From the NCBI GenBank assembly GCA_018657645.1, contig JABHWT010000081.1:1-33478 (forward strand): 33,478 nucleotides of DNA, given 5' to 3'. The DNA is from Halieaceae bacterium (GTDB lineage: Bacteria > Pseudomonadota > Gammaproteobacteria > Pseudomonadales > Halieaceae). Shown one piece after another: positions 11,401 to 19,747 of this stretch; the stretch's first letter is position 1; each line of letters begins with the position of its first letter. Below the pieces are notes generated by a model, which saw only the letters and a list, made by a program, of their open reading frames with translations, was not told where the DNA came from and made no database searches. A program made the position numbers and the translations under genes.

Positions 11401-11595
11401 CGGCGCTACGACATTGGTCCCGGTATTCCCCCCGGTGCGTTGGTAGTTGGCAATGCGCTTTTATTGCCGGGTGGAGGCATATCTGTCAATGATTCAGACG
11501 GTGATGGAGATTTTAAAATTGAAAAACTCATACCTGGTCTGGCTGGGGGGCTGTATCGAGTGTACTGGCGCGAACCGGGCATTGATGACCTCTAG
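8455..11595 (+). CDS. pilY1: PilY1-type pilus tip adhesin / biogenesis factor
   Basis: 1046 aa; C-terminal PilY1 beta-propeller pattern (RLFLGTGDGMFHIIEN, DVNNDGNLNKPDGDEAYVYFGLRRGG, DVLIFGGGYNGGWD, LYVGDTGGAIWRVDL); position in cluster. Confidence 0.93.
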   Translation: MKVEIYILIICVAAGTMKTAADDIDIYLDSTSNPGASYVHLTLDYQSGVFEGLCTYGDSCLPPFMSAQTYDNLGPHAASDTITRYDALVAIMTTIIDNPLFGNVYMSLLISNSVNGGTVLEGYKKLGDRGAELIATMRQIAAPKNSSEAHRLQPSETYYEWYRYINGEAVENGTTTENNFGETNFPGYDRSIITGGTYIPPFIDIKACTKFISILIAMNGADQDGSLSNQIAADMSGSASLSFENMMKYMHDSTSDLVSGIEGVQHLAKSVIISSSDGAAVTQGWVRAGGGESSLDIDKPAQVERALHLAFSEVRSTSSTYMPASVPLSAYNRAESLDNLFIALFEARSTQRWPGNIKKLKLKDTNADGMFDQIVDAVGDPGFESSGPNMGRIRFSAVTFWTDPSALPPGDGVAIPTMADGRVVARGGAGQNIVGFLDDGVHWIGSSNGGADSGFGSRQIYFEPDSITSGASNALVDFNSDHRTATALQNLLGASTVRGAQDLIQWGRGSDVDDEDGDGNKTEARSWIFSNVLHSRPLALNYGAVGGYSEGNPNIRLFLGTGDGMFHIIENTRIDGSESGREVLGFYPREMLANIATQRINTESSFKMRYGVDGSPVAFVVDVNNDGNLNKPDGDEAYVYFGLRRGGFSYYALDVSDPTLPPTLKWKISPTTGGDFDGMGLTFSVPVVGKVKYGGHARDVLIFGGGYNGGWDSNYTARVGKDAGDEDDVVGNALFIIDARTGELIWKAVNGSKVATDNTYYHKDLTDSIPSSVTALENGNGIVDRLYVGDTGGAIWRVDLPEGSTPEHRKNNWYISKFAELGTDGLTTDRRFFHPPDVVRTFDDNGNFDGVLISSGDRAHPNDLDVVNYLIYIKDRNTASGDHTVRFRAPLTISSAHLPDQTSCINGDEGSGNCATSLPYGWKVELKDEGEKGLSTPIVEAGRVFLSTFSPASGATDCIPTTGQGSVYLVNLADGTAVYNNRRRYDIGPGIPPGALVVGNALLLPGGGISVNDSDGDGDFKIEKLIPGLAGGLYRVYWREPGIDDL

Positions 11596-12091
11596 GGCAC
11601 GTCTGATTAACTCGGTAATGGCTCAGCGGAGTCTCTGGTGTGCACTGGCAAGGCGCAATGCGGGTGGGTTTACTCTGATTGAGTTAATGATTGTTGTGAC
11701 CATCGTGGCAATAGCAATGACATTGGCGGTACCCGCGTATCAGGAGCATATTAGAAAAGCCAAGCGGACTGTAGGGAGAGGTGAACTGCTGACTGTTCTT
11801 GCCAGGCAGGAGCAGTTTTTTGTCAACAACAAACAGTATTCTACCCTTTTAACCAATCTGGGCTATAGTGCGAGTCCCTATGCGATTTCCTCCAATGGTT
11901 CGAAAGTTGCGGTTGATGATTCGAACAGAAGTTATTTGATTACTCTAACCAACGCTTCGCCCACTGGTTATACGCTGAATGCAGTTCCACAACTGGCGCA
12001 AGCGACCGATCGGCGCTGTGGGACATTGACCATAACGTCTACTGGGATCCGGTCCCAAAGTGGCATGGCTTCGGCCTCGGAGTGCTGGTAG
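11585..12091 (+). CDS. pilE: type IV pilin PilE-like minor pilin
   Basis: GGFTLIELMIVVTIVAIAMTLAVPAYQEHIRKAKR motif; C-terminal Cys pair DRRCG...ECW. Start 11585 (overlaps pilY1) or 11618. Confidence 0.87.
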   Translation: MTSRARLINSVMAQRSLWCALARRNAGGFTLIELMIVVTIVAIAMTLAVPAYQEHIRKAKRTVGRGELLTVLARQEQFFVNNKQYSTLLTNLGYSASPYAISSNGSKVAVDDSNRSYLITLTNASPTGYTLNAVPQLAQATDRRCGTLTITSTGIRSQSGMASASECW

Positions 12092-12108
12092 ATTGCGTCA
12101 GAGGTACA

Positions 12109-13470
12109 CTAGTCATCCAGTCCGAGCTTCTTCATCCTATAACGCAGACTGCGAAAACTCACTCCCAGTAATTTTGCAGCGTTGGTTTTATTCCAGCGCG
12201 TGTCCTCCAGGGCCTGGTTGATAAGACTGCGCTCAATTCCTTCAAGATAACCCTCCAGGTTGCCTCCGGCATCATGATTTTGTAGTTGCTCACCGCTACC
12301 AGGGGTCGTTTCTGTTTTTGCCTGTGCGTTACTAAATTGCAAATCGTCGGCCGATATAGGTCCGCCCTCAGACAGTGCCACTACCCGCTCCAGCATGTTT
12401 TCCAGCTCCCTCACATTACCGGGGAATGCGTATGAAGTGAGTGCCGAGACAGCTGAGTCATCAAGTTCTGGTTGTTGGCGGTCACCCGTGGTATTAATAC
12501 GCCTCAGTATTGCTCGGGCCAGTTCTGGAATATCCTCTGCGCGCTCGCGAAGCGGTGGGACATGTACATCGATAACATTGATCCGGTAGAACAAGTCACT
12601 GCGAAAATGGCCTGCGGAAACCTCCGCGGTAAGGTCCTTATGGGTAGCGCTAAGAACCCGAACATCGGCGGCCTGCTCCGCGGCAGAACCTACCGGCCTT
12701 ATGGCTTTTTCCTGAATGGCGCGCAGAAGTTTTACTTGCATTGACAGTGGCAGGTCGGCGACCTCGTCCAGGAATAGAGTGCCACCGGACGCAGCCTGAA
12801 ACAGGCCTATCTTGTCCTGGTTTGCCCCCGTGAAGCTACCTTTTATATGGCCGAACAGCTCACTCTCCATCAACTCTGGTGGAATTGCTCCGCAGTTAAC
12901 GGCAACGAATGCTCCCGCCGCTCGAGGTCCATTTTTATGAATGAGACGGGCCACCACTTCTTTTCCGCTACCCGACTCTCCGCGTATATGCACAGGTGCC
13001 TGGCTGCGAGCGAGCTTTGAAATCTGCAAGCGCAGGCTCTTAATGGCTGGCGCTGAACCTATTAGCTCTTGATCAACGGCGGCACTTTCTCTGCTTGCAT
13101 CGTCGCCTAATTGTAGGGCCGTGATGACCAGACTCCGCAGGCGTTCGAGTTCGATCGGTTTGCTAATGAAGTCGAAGGCGCCAGCTTTGAGGGCAGAGAT
13201 CGCAGTCTCAACGCTGCCATGGGCAGTGATCATGGCAACCGGAATATGTGGATGATCTCGCTGAATATATTCTACCAGGCTGATTCCGTCGCCATCCGGT
13301 AAGCGCATATCGGTGAGACATAGATCGGGCAGGACTTCAGCTACCATGCCCTGGGCCTCACCCAAAGTTGCTGCACTGTGGGTCTCCAGGCCCATTCTAC
13401 TTAGTGTAATGTCGAGTAATTCGCGAATATCGGGCTCGTCGTCCACGATCAATACGCTTTGATTAGCCAT
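12109..13470 (-). CDS. pilR: sigma-54-dependent response regulator PilR
   Basis: REC domain (MANQSVLIVDDEPDIREL), AAA+ with GESGSGKE and GSFTGA, C-terminal Fis-type HTH; adjacent to the pilS-like kinase. Confidence 0.93.
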   Translation of the reverse strand: MANQSVLIVDDEPDIRELLDITLSRMGLETHSAATLGEAQGMVAEVLPDLCLTDMRLPDGDGISLVEYIQRDHPHIPVAMITAHGSVETAISALKAGAFDFISKPIELERLRSLVITALQLGDDASRESAAVDQELIGSAPAIKSLRLQISKLARSQAPVHIRGESGSGKEVVARLIHKNGPRAAGAFVAVNCGAIPPELMESELFGHIKGSFTGANQDKIGLFQAASGGTLFLDEVADLPLSMQVKLLRAIQEKAIRPVGSAAEQAADVRVLSATHKDLTAEVSAGHFRSDLFYRINVIDVHVPPLRERAEDIPELARAILRRINTTGDRQQPELDDSAVSALTSYAFPGNVRELENMLERVVALSEGGPISADDLQFSNAQAKTETTPGSGEQLQNHDAGGNLEGYLEGIERSLINQALEDTRWNKTNAAKLLGVSFRSLRYRMKKLGLDD

Positions 13471-13496
13471 GCTTTGCCTCTGCTGTACCTGGACCG

Positions 13497-15122
13497 CTAG
13501 TGCGCGCGCTGACTCATAGAAATTCGAAAACAGCTTTTGCCTTGATCTGTGGGTCGGTAATCCAGGCTCGCATTGTTAATTTCACAGAGCTCTTTACACA
13601 GATACAAACCCATACCACTTCCCTCCTGTACAGTAGTAAAGAAGGGTTCGAATAACTTGGCCTGGTCTGCCGGGGTAACTCCTGCCCCGGCATCGATAAT
13701 ATCCAGCAAACACCTGTGAGAAGTAAAATCCAGGCTAACTATGATTTCCGCCACCTCACTGCCAGTTGCCAGCTTACTATGGCGAAGGGCATTGTCCAAT
13801 AAATTGGACAATATCCGTTGCAGATTTTCAGGGTCGAACTCCACCAGTAGCTCCGGGTAGTCGCAATCAACAGTAATCACTACCGGGTGTTGACTTGATT
13901 GTAAGTAGGCTGCGACCATTTCTTCAAGCCAACTGGCAATAGACAGATACTCTGGTTTGGGAGGTTCGCGACTGGAAATTTGTATGACACTCTCGACAAT
14001 TCGATTAACGCGTCCGCAGTGATGCAAAATAATTTCCGCCATGCGCTGGTCTGAGTCCGACAGCTCAGGGGATTCCTCCAACAATTGGGCCGCATGGCTG
14101 ATAGCGCCAAGAGGGTTTCGAATTTCGTGGGCGATGCTAGCAGTTAGTCGACCCAGCGAGGTGAGTTTCAGCGACTGTGCATACTGGGTGACCGGTGTGT
14201 AATCCTCGACAAATACCAACGACTCCTGATTGGTACTGGGCTGAAGGTCCCGGAAGTTGGCGATTACCGGAGGTGCTCCCTCCATTACTGTAAAGGGTTT
14301 TGCCTTGTGCAGACCAATGCCCTTCCAGTGTTCAAATTGATAGGCCAGCTCGGGGCTGTAATCAGCCAGTTGGCGGCCGTGCTCCATCGAAACCGGCCGT
14401 TCGGGAGCGAGTAGGCCGGTGGCTGCTTTGTTCATAACCCGTACTATGCCATCATTTCCAACCAGCAGAATTCCGGTTTGCATGTGCTGTACAATCTGCT
14501 CGTTTAAACGCTGCAGGTTGTACAGGTCGCTTGCGCGATTACGTGCCAACTCTTCGGCACGCCCGAGGCGATGGGCGATAAATTGCACCAGTAGCGAGAC
14601 GCCAAAAAATAGCAGACCCAGCAGGCCAGCGGGAAACAGCGCGTTAACAGTAAGCTCATGTAACGCAATCAGGCGCAATGTGTCCGCCAGGGTTGCCAGT
14701 ACGCTAAGCGCAGCAATCAGGGTCGCCAGGGTGCGGTTGGTAATGAGCACAGCGCTGGCCGCCACCGTAATTATCAGCAGAATAGGTAAACCGCTGCTCA
14801 TGCCACGGCTGCTACCAGCCAGAAGCGTAATTGCCAGAATGTCGATCAGAAATACGATGAATAGCAGATTCGGATTACGATTCAGGCGGGTAAACAGCGA
14901 CCCCATTAAGATAATGCTGGTTGCGAGGTAGGCCAGGGCGACACCGATGTACAGTCCAGGATTTAAAACACCTACCAATTGCCGGGTGTTGGGGCTGATT
15001 AACATGATCAACAACACAATGGAGAGCAGCGAGCGGTAGCCGACGTAAATCCGAAATAAAGCCAGATCCTGGTCTGTCGAGGGCTGATTGCCGGGTTTAG
15101 CTAATATAGCGGGTCGATTCAC
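13497..15122 (-). CDS. pilS: sensor histidine kinase PilS
   Basis: N-terminal multi-TM region, PAS-like segment, H-box SIAHEIRNPLGAISHAAQLL, HATPase; upstream of pilR in the same operon. Confidence 0.92.
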   Translation of the reverse strand: MNRPAILAKPGNQPSTDQDLALFRIYVGYRSLLSIVLLIMLISPNTRQLVGVLNPGLYIGVALAYLATSIILMGSLFTRLNRNPNLLFIVFLIDILAITLLAGSSRGMSSGLPILLIITVAASAVLITNRTLATLIAALSVLATLADTLRLIALHELTVNALFPAGLLGLLFFGVSLLVQFIAHRLGRAEELARNRASDLYNLQRLNEQIVQHMQTGILLVGNDGIVRVMNKAATGLLAPERPVSMEHGRQLADYSPELAYQFEHWKGIGLHKAKPFTVMEGAPPVIANFRDLQPSTNQESLVFVEDYTPVTQYAQSLKLTSLGRLTASIAHEIRNPLGAISHAAQLLEESPELSDSDQRMAEIILHHCGRVNRIVESVIQISSREPPKPEYLSIASWLEEMVAAYLQSSQHPVVITVDCDYPELLVEFDPENLQRILSNLLDNALRHSKLATGSEVAEIIVSLDFTSHRCLLDIIDAGAGVTPADQAKLFEPFFTTVQEGSGMGLYLCKELCEINNASLDYRPTDQGKSCFRISMSQRAH

Positions 15123-15290
15123 AGAGGGGCAGCCGAGCGTATTGTTGAGCTTAGTGTATCAGGCATGGACGGGAAAAACGCTCACGATTTGGCCTCTATG
15201 GTGGCGATGTATAGAGTTGTAAAGCCGGGCTGGCTATGGGCCGCGCTTTCGCGGAAAATAAGCACTAACTAGTCCAAGCAGAGATAAACT

Positions 15291-16922
15291 ATGAGTACCT
15301 TGAACATCCTGATGGCACAGATGAACACGCTGGTAGGGGATTTTGAAGGCAATGCCTGCAGGATTATTGATGTAATGGGGCGAGCGCAGCAATGCCACGA
15401 GACTCCCATTGTTGTGTTCCCCGAATTGACTCTCTCGGGTTACCCCCCTGAAGATTTATTATTGCGCCCGAGTATTGCGCTGCGGGTAGATCAGGCTTTG
15501 GAGCGTATTTGTAGCGAAATTGAAGGCGAGGCATACGCCATAATCGGTTACCCACGTAGGCGAGGAGAGGCTCTTTACAACGCGGCAGGCGTCATTCATC
15601 GCGGAGAAATTATTGCGGAGTATTACAAGCAGTGCCTACCCAATTATCAGGTGTTTGACGAGAAAAGGTATTTCAGTCAGGGAAGCAGTCCCTGTATTAC
15701 CGAGATTGAAGGGGTCAACGTTGCACTTAGTATCTGCGAGGATATCTGGGAGCAGGAACCGGCTGTGCAAGCAGCTGCCGCGGGGGCGCAACTGCTGGTT
15801 AATCTCAATGCCTCTCCCTACCATTGCGGCAAGCTTAGGGAGCGCTGGGAGCTGGTGTCGGCCAGAGCAAAGGAAGGAGATTTTCCAATTGTGTACGTCA
15901 ATCAAGTGGGTGGACAGGACGAATTGGTGTTTGATGGGGGGTCATTCGTTGTCTCGGCAGACGGGCAGGTGGCTGCTGCGGCACCAACATTTCAGGAAGG
16001 CGAGTACGCTGTGCAGCTTGATTTTGGTGGGGGGCCGGCCAGGGTCATGGGCATGGATGTGGTGCCACCACGTAACGATCTGGAAAGTACCTGGCAGGCG
16101 CTCGTGCTGGGAGTGCGGGACTATGTTAACAAGAATCGGTTTTCCGGTGTGGTTCTGGGCCTGTCCGGAGGGATTGATTCTGCGCTTACTTTAGCCGTGG
16201 CAGTGGAGGCGTTGGGCTCAGAGCGGGTTGAAGCGGTCATGATGCCCTTTCGCTACACCTCTCGAATGAGTGTGGAAGATGCCGCGGAGCAAACCGAGCT
16301 GCAGGGCGTAACCTACAAGGTTATCTCTATCGAGCCTATTTACGAGGCTTTTATGGCGAGTCTGAAGGAGGAGTTTTCGGACACAAAGCCCGATACCACC
16401 GAGGAGAATCTGCAGGCGCGGTGCAGAGGGGTCTTATTGATGTCAATATCCAATAAGAAAGGTCTTCTGGTGCTGACTACTGGAAACAAGAGTGAAATGG
16501 CAGTGGGTTACTCTACCCTTTACGGTGACATGGCAGGAGGTTTCGATGCTCTCAAGGATGTACCTAAAACACTGGTATATGACCTGTGTCGATACCGCAA
16601 TTCCCTGGGGCCTTGCATTCCGCAACGAGTGATAGATCGTCCGCCATCGGCGGAGCTGGCGCCGGATCAAAAAGACGAGGATAGTCTGCCACCCTACGAT
16701 GTTCTGGACCGCATACTGGAGCTTTATGTCGAGCAGGATTACAGCGCCGAGGCAATAATCGCAACTGGAATGGATCGGACCCAGGTCCAGCGTGTTCTTC
16801 GCCTGGTGGATGTCAACGAGTATAAGCGACGCCAGGCGCCCATAGGTGTTCGCCTTAGCCGTAGGGGCTTTGGCAGAGATCGGCGGTACCCCATTACCTC
16901 GGGCTGGGTTATCGGCGACTAG
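15291..16922 (+). CDS. nadE: glutamine-dependent NAD+ synthetase
   Basis: N-terminal nitrilase domain (FPELTLSGYPPEDLLLRP), C-terminal synthetase LGLSGGIDSALTLAVA; 543 aa. Confidence 0.96.
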   Translation: MSTLNILMAQMNTLVGDFEGNACRIIDVMGRAQQCHETPIVVFPELTLSGYPPEDLLLRPSIALRVDQALERICSEIEGEAYAIIGYPRRRGEALYNAAGVIHRGEIIAEYYKQCLPNYQVFDEKRYFSQGSSPCITEIEGVNVALSICEDIWEQEPAVQAAAAGAQLLVNLNASPYHCGKLRERWELVSARAKEGDFPIVYVNQVGGQDELVFDGGSFVVSADGQVAAAAPTFQEGEYAVQLDFGGGPARVMGMDVVPPRNDLESTWQALVLGVRDYVNKNRFSGVVLGLSGGIDSALTLAVAVEALGSERVEAVMMPFRYTSRMSVEDAAEQTELQGVTYKVISIEPIYEAFMASLKEEFSDTKPDTTEENLQARCRGVLLMSISNKKGLLVLTTGNKSEMAVGYSTLYGDMAGGFDALKDVPKTLVYDLCRYRNSLGPCIPQRVIDRPPSAELAPDQKDEDSLPPYDVLDRILELYVEQDYSAEAIIATGMDRTQVQRVLRLVDVNEYKRRQAPIGVRLSRRGFGRDRRYPITSGWVIGD

Positions 16923-16932
16923 GCGAGGTAGA

Positions 16933-17820
16933 TCAGATTTTGGGACGATTGTTGAACTGCGGAGGCCTCGGGGGATCGAATAGTCCAAAGGTTGCCTTGT
17001 TAATCCAGGAGCGCTGCAATCCATCGAGCGTGTAGACACTGCGGTAGTTACCTTCATCATCCAGGGAAGGGTGTGAGGGGTAATTGAGAGCCAATACGTC
17101 AATGGCATCCTGGGCCAGATCGTCCAGGCCCAGTAGAATGTAGCCCTGAGCCATTACTGCCAAGCCATCACTAACTGCTGGTGTCCGTTGAAAGTTCTCT
17201 ACCACGTAGCGACCGCGATTCGCCGCTGCAAGATACGCCCCCCGTCGAAAATAGTAGTTTGCGACATTTATTTCCTGGCGGGCGAGCAAGTTGCGCAGGT
17301 GTACCATTCTGGCCTTGGCGTCTGCGGCAAAAGGGCTGTCCGGGAAGCGTGATATTAGCTGAGCAAATTCAGCAAAGGCCTCTTTCGCATGGTTGGTGTC
17401 GCGCAGGGTCTCATCTGTTGGCAGGAAGCGAGAGAGGATGTCCTGGCCACTGGTGTAGGCCGCCAGGCCCTTCATGTAATAAGCGTAGTCTACGCTGGGG
17501 TGCTGCGGGTGTAGTCGAATGAAGCGGTCGGCGGCCTCAACGGCTGCCTCGTGTTCGTAGGCGCCGTAGTGGGCGTAAATAAGCTCTAATTGGGCCTGCT
17601 CGGCGTACTTGCCGAAAGGGTAGCGAGACTCCAGCATCTCGAGACTACGTACGCTTAAATCAAAATTCTTGGTGCGCATGTAGCGCTGTGCTTCCTCGTA
17701 CATCTGACGTTCTCCGGTATCGGCGGCGATATCGGGGAGTTCGTCGTTGCCAGAGCAGCCAAGGATGAATAGGCTTAATAAAAAGATCAGAACGTATTTC
17801 AAAGATTCCACCAAATTCAA
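16933..17820 (-). CDS. bamD: outer membrane assembly lipoprotein BamD (ComL)
   Basis: Lipobox FILGCSG, TPR-like repeats, [45 protein letters not shown]. Confidence 0.95.
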   Translation of the reverse strand: MNLVESLKYVLIFLLSLFILGCSGNDELPDIAADTGERQMYEEAQRYMRTKNFDLSVRSLEMLESRYPFGKYAEQAQLELIYAHYGAYEHEAAVEAADRFIRLHPQHPSVDYAYYMKGLAAYTSGQDILSRFLPTDETLRDTNHAKEAFAEFAQLISRFPDSPFAADAKARMVHLRNLLARQEINVANYYFRRGAYLAAANRGRYVVENFQRTPAVSDGLAVMAQGYILLGLDDLAQDAIDVLALNYPSHPSLDDEGNYRSVYTLDGLQRSWINKATFGLFDPPRPPQFNNRPKI

Positions 17821-17824
17821 TATC

Positions 17825-17841
17825 TACAGTATGCTACTGTA
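17825..17841. promoter_or_regulatory. perfect inverted repeat TACAGTA-TGC-TACTGTA, putative operator in the bamD/rluD divergent promoter region
   Basis: 7 bp perfect arms with 3 bp spacer, 5 bp upstream of the bamD start codon and 71 bp upstream of rluD. Confidence 0.4.
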
Positions 17842-17911
17842 ACATAGTGTAGGGAAATAGAATGTTACGGGCCGTATTTAACCACAGGCTGGTCGATGCT
17901 TAAACAGGAAT

Positions 17912-18871
17912 ATGATGGCTGAGAGAATTGAACTCACTGCTGTAGTGCCCGACAGCCTGGCCGGTGAGCGCCTGGACCTTGTGGCGGCCCAGTTGTTCCC
18001 CGACTACTCCAGGTCGCGTTTGCAATCCTGGATTAAGAAAGGCGAGTTACGCCTGGCCGGTAAGCAGCACCGCCCACGTGACAAGGTATCTGCAGGAGCT
18101 ACTTTGACCATTGCCGCTGAGCTGGAGCAGGAGGTCAGCTGGCAGCCACAAAATATTGATCTCAATATTGTCCACGAGGATGACAGTATTCTGGTGTTGA
18201 ATAAACCTGCCGACCTGGTAGTGCATCCTGCGGCGGGGCATGCGGATGGCACTTTAGTGAATGCACTGTTGAATCATGATAGTACCCTGGGGGCAGTGCC
18301 GCGGGCGGGTATTGTGCATCGGCTGGATCGGCAGACATCGGGTATTATGGTTGTGGCCAAGACCCTGGCAGCGCACCACCACCTGGTGGACCAATTACAG
18401 GCGCGATCGGTTAAACGGGAGTACTGCGCTGTTTGTGTCGGCGCTATGACCGGCGGCGGAACGGTGGATAAGCCCATTGGACGACATCCAAGGCAGCGAA
18501 CCAAAATGGCGGTGTTGGAAAACGGCGGCAAATCGGCTATTACTCACTATAGAGTGAGCTCCCGTTTCGCCAACCACACCAGGGTAACGGTAAACCTGGA
18601 AACAGGTCGAACACACCAGATTCGTGTTCACATGGCCTTCAGGCACTACCCTTTAATAGGTGATCCACTTTATGGAGGCAGGCCGAGAATCCCCCGGGGT
18701 GCATCGGAGGACCTCATCAGTGCACTGCGATCATTCCCTCGTCAGGCGCTGCATGCGAGAGCCCTTGGTCTGATTCACCCCGAGACAGGTATAGACGCGA
18801 ATTTCGAGTGTCCCCTACCCGATGACATCATGGAATTATTGGCAATTCTGGATCGGGAAGATGCAGTCTGA
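17912..18871 (+). CDS. rluD: 23S rRNA pseudouridine synthase RluD
   Basis: S4 domain, IVHRLDRQTSGIMVVAKT motif, 319 aa; divergent from bamD as in other gammaproteobacteria. Confidence 0.95.
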   Translation: MMAERIELTAVVPDSLAGERLDLVAAQLFPDYSRSRLQSWIKKGELRLAGKQHRPRDKVSAGATLTIAAELEQEVSWQPQNIDLNIVHEDDSILVLNKPADLVVHPAAGHADGTLVNALLNHDSTLGAVPRAGIVHRLDRQTSGIMVVAKTLAAHHHLVDQLQARSVKREYCAVCVGAMTGGGTVDKPIGRHPRQRTKMAVLENGGKSAITHYRVSSRFANHTRVTVNLETGRTHQIRVHMAFRHYPLIGDPLYGGRPRIPRGASEDLISALRSFPRQALHARALGLIHPETGIDANFECPLPDDIMELLAILDREDAV

Positions 18872-18897
18872 ATGATCGTCACACCCGGAGATTTGCG

Positions 18898-19647
18898 ATG
18901 AGTGCGCAGTTTATGACGCCGGAATGGCCGGCACCTGATAATGTTTTCGCTGTGAGTACTACTCGCTGTGGAGGGTGTAGCGCAACCCCGTATATGGGAC
19001 TTAACCTTGGTGAACACGTTGCGGACGACCCCGCAGCAGTGACCGCTAATCGAGAGATTCTTCAGCGTGCTCTACCAGCAGAGACAGCGATACAATGGCT
19101 TACCCAGGTGCACGGTAATCGTGTTGTGGCCGCCGGTCCGACCACCGCCGAGGGAGACGCCACCTGGACCCGGCAGGTGGGTCGGGGCTGTGCTGTTCTG
19201 ACTGCAGATTGCTTGCCGCTTTTACTGTGTTCCACTGCCGGCGATGTTGTGGCCGCAGTCCACGCGGGATGGCGGGGTATGCAAGCAGGTGTGATAGAGG
19301 CTAGTGTCGCGGCTATGAAAGCCGAACCGCAGAAAATACTGGCCTGGCTGGGTCCTGCCATAGGGCCTGATGCGTTTGAAGTGGGACCCGAAGTGCGCAC
19401 CGGGTTTTTGTTGGCTTCTGCGCTCGAGGGTCGCTCATCTGTGGCCGCCTGTTTCGAGCCCTCCACAAGCAAACCAGGCTATTTTTATGCAGACATATAC
19501 GCCCTGGCCAGGCATCGCCTGCGGGCCACTGGGGTTGGGGCGATATATGGGGGTGGCCTTTGTACTTACTCTGATAGGGAGCGATTTTTCTCATACCGAC
19601 GGGATGGTCAAACTGGACGAATGGCGACCGTGATTGTGCTCGGGTAG
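18898..19647 (+). CDS. pgeF: peptidoglycan editing factor PgeF (YfiH/DUF152 laccase-domain family)
   Basis: [27 protein letters not shown] and [14 protein letters not shown] motifs; between rluD and clpB. Confidence 0.94.
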   Translation: MSAQFMTPEWPAPDNVFAVSTTRCGGCSATPYMGLNLGEHVADDPAAVTANREILQRALPAETAIQWLTQVHGNRVVAAGPTTAEGDATWTRQVGRGCAVLTADCLPLLLCSTAGDVVAAVHAGWRGMQAGVIEASVAAMKAEPQKILAWLGPAIGPDAFEVGPEVRTGFLLASALEGRSSVAACFEPSTSKPGYFYADIYALARHRLRATGVGAIYGGGLCTYSDRERFFSYRRDGQTGRMATVIVLG

Positions 19648-19660
19648 GGTCCGGGTAGCA

Positions 19661-19689
19661 CTTGAAAAACAGTCTTTCAAACCCCATAT
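19661..19689 (+). promoter_or_regulatory. sigma-32 (RpoH) heat-shock promoter of clpB
   Basis: CTTGAAA (19661-19667) - 14 bp - CCCCATAT (19682-19689), matching the sigma-32 consensus; 58 bp upstream of the clpB ATG. Confidence 0.82.
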
Positions 19690-19747
19690 AGAAGTTCAGA
19701 CACATACTCAATTACCCCGATTGTTGGGTGGAAGGAGAACTTCTGGT

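Noticed and set aside
12095-12111. GAGGTACACTAG after pilE matches the end of the left-edge TIR (12 bp)
   Set aside because: Only 12 bp is shared, with no extension into the 19 bp TIR core and no partner inverted repeat nearby; likely chance.
15241-15254. Hairpin CCGCG-CTTT-CGCGG upstream of nadE
   Set aside because: Short stem with no U-tract on the plus strand; could be a minor 5' UTR hairpin but too weak to call.
17816-17836. CATACTGTA plus a nearby ATATT on the minus strand near bamD resembles the TIR core
   Set aside because: A 9 bp match is expected by chance at this window size and the flanks do not match.
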